Assembly: GCA_021815065.1 (NCBI GenBank)
Contig: JAKAHI010000130.1
Location: 1 to 5,079 of the forward strand
DNA from: a bacterium
GTDB lineage: Bacteria > JAMCPX01
Direction of reading: 5' to 3'
Length of the DNA: 5,079 nucleotides
This document shows, in pieces, positions 1-5,079 of this stretch (the stretch's first letter is position 1; every line of letters begins with the position of its first letter). The notes under the pieces are model-generated. The model searched no databases, was not told where the DNA came from, and worked only from the letters and a program-made list of their open reading frames with translations. The position numbers were made by a program, and so were the translations under genes.

Positions 1-825
1 GTTTATTTCCGATTCCATGGTGGATGAAAGCTCTATCTTTGCCTTTTCTGCGGCTTCTTTCAGACGCTGTATGGCCATGATATCTTTACTGAGGTCGATG
101 CCCTGGTCTTTCTTAAACTCGCCGATGATCCATTCCACAATGCGCTGATCCACATTATCTCCCCCGAGGTGCGTATTCCCGTTCGTGGATTTGACTTCTA
201 CGATATTCTCGCCGACTTCAAGGATCGATATATCGAACGTGCCTCCCCCGAAGTCATAGACCGCTATTACTTCTTCCTTCTTTTTATCAAGACCGTACGC
301 AAGTGCCGCTGCCGTAGGTTCATTGATTATCCTTTTTACATCAAGCCCTGCTATCTTGCCAGCATCCTTTGTCGCCTGACGCTGACTGTCATTAAAATAT
401 GCCGGAACGGTTATGACCGCCTCTGTAACCTTTTCACCAAGGTATGCCTCGGCAGCCTTTTTCAGCTTCTGAAGAATCATTGCGGATATCTCCGGGGGAG
501 AATAAAGTTTTCCCTTTATATTGACCCGTACGTCCTGGTTATCCGCGGATACAACCTTGTACGGTACCATCTTCATCTCTTCCGTTACCTCGTTGTACCG
601 TCTGCCCATGAACCTCTTTATAGAATAAACCGTATTTTCTGCATTGGTCACCGCCTGCCTTTTTGCAACCTGGCCGACAAGGATCTCTCCTTCCTTTGTG
701 AAACCGACGACCGACGGTGTTAACCTGCTCCCCTCTTCATTGGGGATAACAACCGGCTCGCCCTTTTCAACAAAGGCCACAACAGAATTAGTAGTACCTA
801 AATCAATGCCTATGACTTTTCCCAT
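1..825 (-). CDS. dnaK: Chaperone protein DnaK (Hsp70), N-terminal part, runs off the left edge
   Basis: This is the ATP-dependent Hsp70 chaperone of the cytoplasm, which binds exposed hydrophobic peptides in cycles driven by ATP hydrolysis with DnaJ and GrpE. Only the first 275 codons are present, against about 640 in full-length DnaK, so the window holds most of the actin-like nucleotide-binding domain and none of the substrate-binding domain. Visible signatures are the phosphate-1 loop IDLGTTNS (residues 7-14), a lysine at residue 70 equivalent to catalytic Lys70 of E. coli, the VPAYFND segment (140-146), INEPTAAALAYG (167-178), phosphate-2 VYDFGGGTFDIS (189-200) and THLGGDNVD (218-226). 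Thr196 matches the E. coli autophosphorylation site Thr199. The ATG at 825-823 is well supported by MGKVIGIDLGTT and by a strong ribosome binding site. The gene is divergent from a HEAT-repeat gene, so hrcA or grpE do not lie immediately upstream. The identification is certain. Confidence 0.98.
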   Translation of the reverse strand, partial: MGKVIGIDLGTTNSVVAFVEKGEPVVIPNEEGSRLTPSVVGFTKEGEILVGQVAKRQAVTNAENTVYSIKRFMGRRYNEVTEEMKMVPYKVVSADNQDVRVNIKGKLYSPPEISAMILQKLKKAAEAYLGEKVTEAVITVPAYFNDSQRQATKDAGKIAGLDVKRIINEPTAAALAYGLDKKKEEVIAVYDFGGGTFDISILEVGENIVEVKSTNGNTHLGGDNVDQRIVEWIIGEFKKDQGIDLSKDIMAIQRLKEAAEKAKIELSSTMESEIN

Positions 826-832
826 GACTTTA

Positions 833-839
833 CTCCTTT
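833..839 (-). promoter_or_regulatory. Ribosome binding site of dnaK
   Basis: The minus strand reads AAAGGAG, followed by 7 nt and then the ATG of dnaK. This is a near-ideal Shine-Dalgarno sequence and spacing, and it fixes the dnaK start. Confidence 0.85.
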
Positions 840-846
840 ACCTTTA

Positions 847-874
847 AAAATAATCATTTCTCGGCTATCGTCAA
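847..874 (-). promoter_or_regulatory. Possible sigma70-type promoter of dnaK
   Basis: On the minus strand TTGACG (plus positions 874-869) is followed after 16 bp by TATTTT (852-847), a fair -35 and a mediocre -10. Transcription would start only a few bases before the ribosome binding site. I found no sigma32-type CTTGAAA/CCCCATNT pair and no CIRCE element (TTAGCACTC-N9-GAGTGCTAA) in this gap, so the sequence does not show how heat-shock control would be exerted. The call is weak because the region is AT-rich. Confidence 0.3.
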
Positions 875-916
875 TATTTGCAGGCTATATTGCAATATTT
901 GTCATTTTTACAAATA
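872..916. repeat. Cluster of short direct and inverted repeats, candidate operator
   Basis: Three overlapping symmetries lie here. CAATATTTG occurs twice, at 872-880 and 893-901, exactly 21 bp apart, which is two helical turns. ATATTGCAATAT (887-898) is a perfect 12-bp palindrome. TATTTGT (896-902) and ACAAATA (910-916) form a perfect inverted repeat with a 7-bp gap. The cluster sits just upstream of the possible dnaK promoter and about 60 bp upstream of the -10 of the rightward operon, so a bound regulator could act on either. No regulator family is recognised, and AT-rich DNA produces such symmetry by chance more often than mixed-composition DNA. Confidence 0.4.
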
Positions 917-973
917 AGCACTACTTTTAATAGATACAGGGACAGGTTAAAGTGGAATGAATCTTTCAAAGTG

Positions 974-982
974 TGCTATACT
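974..982 (+). promoter_or_regulatory. Extended -10 promoter of the HEAT / HD-GYP operon
   Basis: TG-C-TATACT at 974-982 is an extended -10 element with a five-of-six match to TATAAT. No good -35 hexamer lies 16-18 bp upstream (GAATGA, GGAATG or TGGAAT), which fits an extended -10 promoter. Transcription would start near 988-990, giving a leader of only about 20 nt before the ATG at 1009. Confidence 0.5.
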
Positions 983-1008
983 ATACATGAACGTAACCTA
1001 TAAAAAAT

Positions 1009-2538
1009 ATGGATATTAAAAACAAAACACCGGAAACCCTGATACTGACAGAGCTGGAAAAGCTGATACGGCTGTTTTCTTTTTATCCCGCGGGACACTC
1101 CTATTTACAGGTAGCTTCTGTACGCATTCTGACTGCAATAAAACAGCAGTTCGGCACCTTAAAAAGCGTGCTGTATACCATAGACAGAAGGCATGTTTTC
1201 ATAAACGACAACCCGCTCGACGGCTTTGAAAAACTTTCCAAATTGCTTTTTTACAAAAGGATAAAGACCCTGATACTGCACAGTACGGTCAAATCCGAAG
1301 AATTGCTCACCTTTATCCATGAGATATCCTCCGGGGATCTTATTTTACCGAAGGACAAGAGTATCAAACAGATGCTGTTCAAACATAATTTCACCGGCAT
1401 CGAGGTGGATGAGGTAGATTACGATACAATCCGGGAAGAGCTTGACAACGACATGGAGCAGCAGACGGACAATGCCGAGGAAGAGGTAAACCTCGAGAAC
1501 GTTGTACAGGACCTGACCAATGACGAGCAGGAAGCGATACGGCTTATAAATCTTATCGAAAAGGAAAATGCTCCCCAGCGGTACAGCGATCTGTCGGATG
1601 CGCTGGCCGTCATCATAGAAAGGCTCTCGGAGATAGAACGGTACGAGATCCCGCTTATAGCCATACGGACATTCACCCAGCATGTATACCAAAAAAACAA
1701 GGACAGGGATATTGCCGCAAGGGCAAAAACCATGGTTGAGGTCATATCCGCGGGAAAGGGTATAATCCCGAAAATTATAGAGCCAATCATAACAGGCAAC
1801 CCCTATTATTATGCGTCATCCGTCAAAACGGTAACTATCGTGGGAGAACCCGCACTTGACGAACTGACCGGTATCATGATCACTACCGATGTACTTCAAT
1901 CCATCAAATTTATTGCAAGGGCACTATCCGTATTTCAAAAGCAGGCATATATGCATTTACAGAAGGTTATCCTTTCCGATAACTATAAATCCTCTCTGGT
2001 GGCTCTCGATACCGCGGTACATATAAAGACCGGTTCGGAACCTACTCTATCCGCGGGCCTCACCCATAAAGACATGCGGATCCGGAAAAGGGCGCTGCAG
2101 GCATTGTTCGAGGTCAACACGGCGCACGGGAACATTATGATCGAAAAACTGCTGACCACCAATAAAGACCAAAGAATGACCGACCTTATCATCACGCTGA
2201 TAGGAAAGTACAAACGACAGATGTTTATTCCATGGATCAAGCATATGCTGCGCGATCCTGCTGTCGCATACTCCATTAAACACGATGCCCTGCTCGTCCT
2301 CGGAGAGCTCGGCAGCAAGGAGGCGACAAACGCCATCATCGAATCCGCTCTTGATCCGTCTGCATCCCTGCCGAAGCAATACCCGGACATAAAGATTGCC
2401 GGTATAAAAGCGCTCGGAGCTGCCATGAATGAAATTGCTATTGCAAATCTTGTAAAGTTGTTGGAACATAAAGAAGAACGCATAAGGACGACGGTGTGGA
2501 ATACGCTCAATGAAATCGGGAAGAAATTAAATGCATGA
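1009..2538 (+). CDS. HEAT-repeat protein with N-terminal module shared with the downstream HD-GYP protein
   Basis: This 509-residue protein has no signal peptide or membrane segment and is probably cytoplasmic. Residues 11-137 form a module with SFYPAGHSYLQ (24-34), a predicted beta stretch VLYTIDRRHVFIND (54-67) and a helix ELLTFIHEIS (98-107), ending in TGIEVDEVD (129-137). The same layout opens the next gene's product. An acidic, probably flexible linker follows (about 138-175, rich in Glu, Asp and Gln). From about 176 to the end the protein is a run of amphipathic helix pairs typical of HEAT/PBS-lyase-like alpha-solenoids. The clearest units are around 350-370 (HKDMRIRKRALQALFEV), 421-447 (IKHDALLVLGELGSKEA) and 461-505 (IKIAGIKALGAAMNE, then EERIRTTVWNTLNEIG). 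Such solenoids usually act as protein-binding scaffolds; no catalytic motif is visible. The frame closes with a stop at 994-996, so 1009 is the first ATG, yet no Shine-Dalgarno precedes it. It overlaps the HD-GYP gene by 8 bp. The exact role is unknown. Confidence 0.88.
   Translation: MDIKNKTPETLILTELEKLIRLFSFYPAGHSYLQVASVRILTAIKQQFGTLKSVLYTIDRRHVFINDNPLDGFEKLSKLLFYKRIKTLILHSTVKSEELLTFIHEISSGDLILPKDKSIKQMLFKHNFTGIEVDEVDYDTIREELDNDMEQQTDNAEEEVNLENVVQDLTNDEQEAIRLINLIEKENAPQRYSDLSDALAVIIERLSEIERYEIPLIAIRTFTQHVYQKNKDRDIAARAKTMVEVISAGKGIIPKIIEPIITGNPYYYASSVKTVTIVGEPALDELTGIMITTDVLQSIKFIARALSVFQKQAYMHLQKVILSDNYKSSLVALDTAVHIKTGSEPTLSAGLTHKDMRIRKRALQALFEVNTAHGNIMIEKLLTTNKDQRMTDLIITLIGKYKRQMFIPWIKHMLRDPAVAYSIKHDALLVLGELGSKEATNAIIESALDPSASLPKQYPDIKIAGIKALGAAMNEIAIANLVKLLEHKEERIRTTVWNTLNEIGKKLNA
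2518..2523 (+). promoter_or_regulatory. Ribosome binding site of the HD-GYP gene, inside the end of the HEAT gene
   Basis: GGGAAG at 2518-2523 lies 7 nt before the ATG at 2531. It is a modest Shine-Dalgarno match within the last codons of the upstream gene. With the 8-bp overlap ATGCATGA (start codon 2531-2533, upstream stop 2536-2538) it points to translational coupling. Confidence 0.5.
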
Positions 2539-3889
2539 GAACGAACAATTGAATGAATTTATAACGCTTATCACCGGGAGCGTACGAAACCTGTCTCTCT
2601 ATCCCAGAACGCACCCAACGGTTCAAACCGCGGTAAAGAGAGCGAACACCATACTGCACAAGCTGCTGTCCACGCAGCGGGAGATCGTCGTTGCGGTCAT
2701 AAAAAATACCCTCCTTATAGAAAAGACACCGTTTTATACCACGACCAAGGGCATTGAGGAGTTCATTGACCGGCTTGCAAGGATAGGAATCAACGGGATC
2801 GTATTTTACAGGACGATCAACGAGAAGGAAATACTCATCCTGCTTGAAAGCCTGACAATTCCGCCCGAAGATCTCAACAAACAGGGCGGCATAGCGCTCA
2901 GGCTCAAGAACCTCGGGGTAAAAGGCATCGAGATCAAAAAAATAGAAGAGGATATCAAAACAGAGATTTTCAAAACATACACGGCAGCACGGGATGAGAT
3001 CTTCAACATCATGAGCGAGCTGCGGCTCGGACATATTCCCGAGAAGACGACGATAAAGGAAATAATCAGTGACCTGAACGATGCTATGCTGAAAGATAAA
3101 AACACCCTCCTCTGTCTTACCATGCTTCAGGACTATGACGAATACACGTTCAACCATTCCGTGAATGTCGGCATACTATCGCTTTCACTCGCACAGGAAC
3201 TGGGATTTAAGAGCGACGAGCTTTTATATGTCGGGCTTGCGGGTATGCTTCACGACATAGGTAAAACAAGGGTACAAAGGGACATCATACTCAAACCTTC
3301 AAAGCTCAGTTCTGAAGAATGGGTCGAGATGAAAAAACACCCGGTTCACGGCAGAAACATAATAAAAGAAATAGGCGGCATAAGCGATACGACGGCTACC
3401 TACGTTTTGTATCACCATCTCAGGCGGAACCTTTCGGGATATCCGGACTCAAACGGCATAACGGCACAGCCCGATGGATCGAAAATAGTAGCCATTGCGG
3501 ACACCTATGACTCTATGACAACCCTGCGGCCGTATCAAAAAAGGTTTGATCCCCGGGAATCCATCGAATTCATCAATAACAGGGCAGGAGAAGATTTCGA
3601 ACAGAATTATGTGAAGGCGTTCATAAAAGCACTCGGTATATACCCTGTCGGTTCCGTGGTCAGGTTTGATACCAACGAAATCGGTATCGTGACAAAGATC
3701 AACGATACGGATCCTCTCCGGCCTTCCGTAAAACTCATCATGGATGAAAATGGAGGCACGATAAATAAAATGGAAGAGGTATCTCTTGATGAAAAAGACC
3801 CTTCGACCCGACGGTATAAGCGTACCATAGCCGGTTCGGTCGGCACAGCGCAGCAGGGCCTGCTCGATCTGAACAAATACCTGAAATAA
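2531..3889 (+). CDS. HD-GYP domain protein, probable cyclic-di-GMP phosphodiesterase
   Basis: This is a 452-residue soluble protein. HD-GYP domains hydrolyse the second messenger cyclic-di-GMP (or related dinucleotides) at a di- or tri-iron centre. Residues 7-140 are the N-terminal module shared with the preceding protein (SLYPRTHPTVQ at 22-32, KGIEIKKIEED at 131-141). The HD-GYP domain spans about 190-375: His209 in EYTFNHSVNV, HDIGK at 241-245, His270 in MKKHPVHG, His295-His296, GYP at 303-305, Asp324 in IADTYD and RPY at 333-335. These cover the usual metal-binding His/Asp positions. The loop is HHLRRNLSGYP instead of the common HHExxDGxGYP, so the Glu, Asp and first Gly are replaced. The segment LGIYPVGSVVRF (368-379) and the short domain after it are typical C-terminal continuations of this family. 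It has no receiver, PAS or GGDEF domain, so the N-terminal module is the likely sensing or docking part. Activity and substrate are inferred. Confidence 0.93.
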   Translation: MHENEQLNEFITLITGSVRNLSLYPRTHPTVQTAVKRANTILHKLLSTQREIVVAVIKNTLLIEKTPFYTTTKGIEEFIDRLARIGINGIVFYRTINEKEILILLESLTIPPEDLNKQGGIALRLKNLGVKGIEIKKIEEDIKTEIFKTYTAARDEIFNIMSELRLGHIPEKTTIKEIISDLNDAMLKDKNTLLCLTMLQDYDEYTFNHSVNVGILSLSLAQELGFKSDELLYVGLAGMLHDIGKTRVQRDIILKPSKLSSEEWVEMKKHPVHGRNIIKEIGGISDTTATYVLYHHLRRNLSGYPDSNGITAQPDGSKIVAIADTYDSMTTLRPYQKRFDPRESIEFINNRAGEDFEQNYVKAFIKALGIYPVGSVVRFDTNEIGIVTKINDTDPLRPSVKLIMDENGGTINKMEEVSLDEKDPSTRRYKRTIAGSVGTAQQGLLDLNKYLK

Positions 3890-3893
3890 CGCC

Positions 3894-4961
3894 CTAATTC
3901 TTTGCTCTTCCGTACTGTTTTGGCCAAGGTATATCGGCTTTGAGCACTTTGGCGGCATACAGGGGCCAGTACGGGTTTCTCAACACTTCTCTTCCCATAA
4001 TAACCGCATCTGCAACGCCCGTTGCGATGATCTGCTCTGCCTGAAACGGATCGGTAATCATACCCACGGTCCCTGTCGCTATGCCGGCATCCTTTCTTAC
4101 GGCATAGGCAAAGGGTGTCTGATACCCTGGGCCCTCAGGTATGACCGCAGTAGGCACCATGCCCCCGCTCGAGCAATCGATCAGGTCTATGCCGGACTGT
4201 TTGAGCATGGATGCAAACCGTACGGTTTGCGCAATGTCCCATCCCCCCTCAACCCAATCTGTCGAGGATACCCGCACAAAGACAGGCAGGTTATCCGGCC
4301 ATTGCTTCCGAACAGTTTGGGCAACCAGCAACGGCATCCTGATGCGGTTGTCTAAACCGCCTCCATAAGCATCGGTCCGGTAATTTGAAAGCGGAGACAG
4401 GAATTCATGAAGCAGGTAACCGTGTGCCATGTGTATCTCTATGACCTCAAACCCGGCTTCGATGCTTCGTTGAACAGCGGATGAAAACTGTGTTACTACC
4501 TCATGGATTTGATCTTGTGTCATCTCCACCGGCGTCTGGTAGGATTCGGCAAACGGGACCGGCGAGGGTGCCATGGGCTGCCATGACTGGGTTCCCCGCG
4601 GGATAGGTTTACCGCCGTTCCACGGGGCATACGTCGAAGCCTTGCGTCCCGCATGCGCGAGCTGGACGCCCGGCACAGCTCCCTGTGCCTTGATAAAAGC
4701 GGTTATGCGTTTGAGCGGCTGGATGTGCTCGTCCGACCATAAGCCGAGGTCATCCGGTGAAATACGGCCCGCGGGCGAAACAGCGGTTGCCTCGGTCATC
4801 ACCAGCCCTGCTCCGCCGACCGCGCGGCTGCCCAGATGTACCAGATGCCAGTCTGTGGCCATGCCGTTCTCACACGAATACTGGCACATCGGCGACATAA
4901 AAATGCGGTTCTTGAATTCGATTTCACGCAACGTCAGTTTGGAAAATAATTTTGTTTCCAT
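3894..4961 (-). CDS. NADH:flavin oxidoreductase, Old Yellow Enzyme family, YqjM (NamA) class
   Basis: This is a 355-residue cytoplasmic FMN enzyme with a TIM-barrel fold. The family uses NAD(P)H to reduce activated C=C bonds of enones and related electrophiles; the physiological substrate is not evident. With the ATG at 4961-4959 as residue 1, SPMCQYS gives Cys26 and Tyr28, the same numbers as the flavin-tuning Cys26 and the Tyr28 of B. subtilis YqjM. Also visible are QLAHAGRKAS (100-109), the HMAHGYLLHEFLSPLSNYRTDAYGG block from 177 with substrate-anion-binding His177 and His180 and Tyr182, VRVSSTDW (229-236), GTVGM (297-301) and MGREVLRNP (322-330) near the flavin phosphate. The C-terminal QYGR places Arg352 where YqjM has its inter-subunit arginine finger. 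It is longer than YqjM (338) mainly because of an insert at about 110-130. A GTG six bases upstream lies in frame but is part of the Shine-Dalgarno itself, so the ATG is preferred. It is convergent with the HD-GYP gene. Confidence 0.95.
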   Translation of the reverse strand: METKLFSKLTLREIEFKNRIFMSPMCQYSCENGMATDWHLVHLGSRAVGGAGLVMTEATAVSPAGRISPDDLGLWSDEHIQPLKRITAFIKAQGAVPGVQLAHAGRKASTYAPWNGGKPIPRGTQSWQPMAPSPVPFAESYQTPVEMTQDQIHEVVTQFSSAVQRSIEAGFEVIEIHMAHGYLLHEFLSPLSNYRTDAYGGGLDNRIRMPLLVAQTVRKQWPDNLPVFVRVSSTDWVEGGWDIAQTVRFASMLKQSGIDLIDCSSGGMVPTAVIPEGPGYQTPFAYAVRKDAGIATGTVGMITDPFQAEQIIATGVADAVIMGREVLRNPYWPLYAAKVLKADIPWPKQYGRAKN

Positions 4962-4964
4962 AAA

Positions 4965-4971
4965 CACCTCC
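4965..4971 (-). promoter_or_regulatory. Ribosome binding site of the flavin oxidoreductase gene
   Basis: The minus strand reads GGAGGTG, then TTT and ATG. Counting from GGAGG, there are 5 nt to the ATG at 4961-4959. The in-frame GTG at 4967-4965 overlaps this Shine-Dalgarno and so cannot sensibly be its start. This decides for the shorter 355-residue protein. Confidence 0.85.
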
Positions 4972-4991
4972 AGCCTTTATTCATTCCTTTT

Positions 4992-5006
4992 ATAGTAATG
5001 CACTAT
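4992..5006. repeat. Short inverted repeat over the -10 of the flavin oxidoreductase promoter, possible operator
   Basis: ATAGT (4992-4996) and ACTAT (5002-5006) are perfect inverted arms with 5 bp between them. The left arm coincides with the -10 hexamer on the minus strand, a place where a bound repressor would block transcription. Old Yellow Enzyme genes are often controlled by small repressors that sense electrophiles or redox state, but no regulator gene is in the window. The arms are short, so chance is possible. Confidence 0.3.
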
Positions 5007-5020
5007 GAACAATTCGTAAA
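4992..5020 (-). promoter_or_regulatory. Probable sigma70-type promoter of the flavin oxidoreductase gene
   Basis: On the minus strand TTTACG (plus 5020-5015) and TACTAT (4997-4992) are separated by an ideal 17 bp. Each matches four of six consensus positions. Transcription would start near 4985, leaving a leader of about 25 nt that contains the ribosome binding site. Confidence 0.5.
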
Positions 5021-5079
5021 GTGCGCGGTAGCAGAAGGATGGTTGTTTTATTTTGGGATCCGGGTTTCCGGCTTTATGG

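Noticed and set aside
169..723. Plus-strand open frame of 184 codons
   Set aside because: It lies wholly antisense to dnaK, whose frame is certain, and its Cys/Arg/Tyr-rich product looks like a shadow translation.
911..925. AAGCACTAC resembling half of a CIRCE element
   Set aside because: There is no matching GAGTGCTAA arm 9 bp away, and the half-site itself is imperfect.
953..972. sigma32-like CTTTGAAA on the minus strand upstream of dnaK
   Set aside because: No CCCCAT-like -10 lies at the right distance, and the site is about 140 bp from the dnaK start.
1345..2510. Several minus-strand open frames opposite the HEAT gene
   Set aside because: These are overlapping shadows in two frames with low-complexity Ser/Arg-rich products and no ribosome binding site in keeping with the neighbours.
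2507..3157. Minus-strand open frame of 216 codons
   Set aside because: It is antisense to the HD-GYP gene, has a composition rich in Phe, Tyr and Cys, and has no recognisable motif. The opposite strand carries a clear conserved family.
3852..3864. AGCAGG-G-CCTGCT inverted repeat near the end of the HD-GYP gene as a terminator
   Set aside because: It is not followed by a U-run on either strand, lies inside coding sequence, and the stem would close over a three-base loop.
4962..4967. GTG start for the flavin oxidoreductase, giving 357 residues
   Set aside because: The GTG is part of the Shine-Dalgarno GGAGGTG that serves the ATG at 4961-4959, and the ATG start puts the key Cys and Tyr at the same numbers as in YqjM.
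4573..4995. Plus-strand open frame of 140 codons
   Set aside because: It is antisense to the start of the flavin oxidoreductase gene; its product is the reverse-complement shadow of a conserved enzyme.
5060..5071. CCGG-GTTT-CCGG hairpin at the right edge
   Set aside because: The four-base-pair stem has no proper U-run after it on either strand; too weak to call a terminator without the neighbouring sequence.

Overview
The window comes from a bacterial chromosome of moderate GC content (roughly the mid-40s percent by eye) with ordinary bacterial gene signals. A DnaK of the usual Gram-negative type, next to an HD-GYP protein of the 'xLSGYP' variety and a HEAT-repeat partner, suggests a deltaproteobacterial (Desulfobacterota) or Nitrospirota-like organism. 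This placement is an inference from protein flavour only. I see no insertion sequence, phage gene, CRISPR array, tRNA or rRNA.

Layout. (1) 1-825, minus strand: the first 275 codons of the chaperone gene dnaK, which runs off the left edge. (2) 826-1008: a 183-bp AT-rich divergent intergenic region. It holds a strong dnaK ribosome binding site, a possible dnaK promoter, a cluster of short direct and inverted repeats that could be operators, and an extended -10 promoter for the rightward genes. (3) 1009-3889, plus strand: a two-gene operon with an 8-bp overlap, encoding a HEAT-repeat protein and then an HD-GYP cyclic-di-GMP phosphodiesterase-type protein. (4) 3894-4961, minus strand: an Old Yellow Enzyme family flavin oxidoreductase of the YqjM class. 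It converges on the operon with only 4 bp between stop codons, and has its own promoter and a small inverted repeat over the -10 at its right end. (5) 5021-5079: nothing recognised.

How the genes relate. The most interesting feature is the two-gene operon. Both proteins start with the same kind of roughly 130-residue N-terminal module, containing an 'LxLYPxxHP'-like motif. In one protein it is joined to an acidic linker and a HEAT-type alpha-solenoid, in the other to an HD-GYP domain. With the overlapping reading frames, this suggests the two act together, perhaps pairing through the shared module in a cyclic-di-GMP-linked signalling complex. The HD-GYP domain keeps all the obvious metal-ligand His/Asp residues, but its signature loop is changed from the usual HHExxDGxGYP to HHLRRNLSGYP. 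DnaK and the flavin oxidoreductase are separate transcription units with no evident functional link to the pair.
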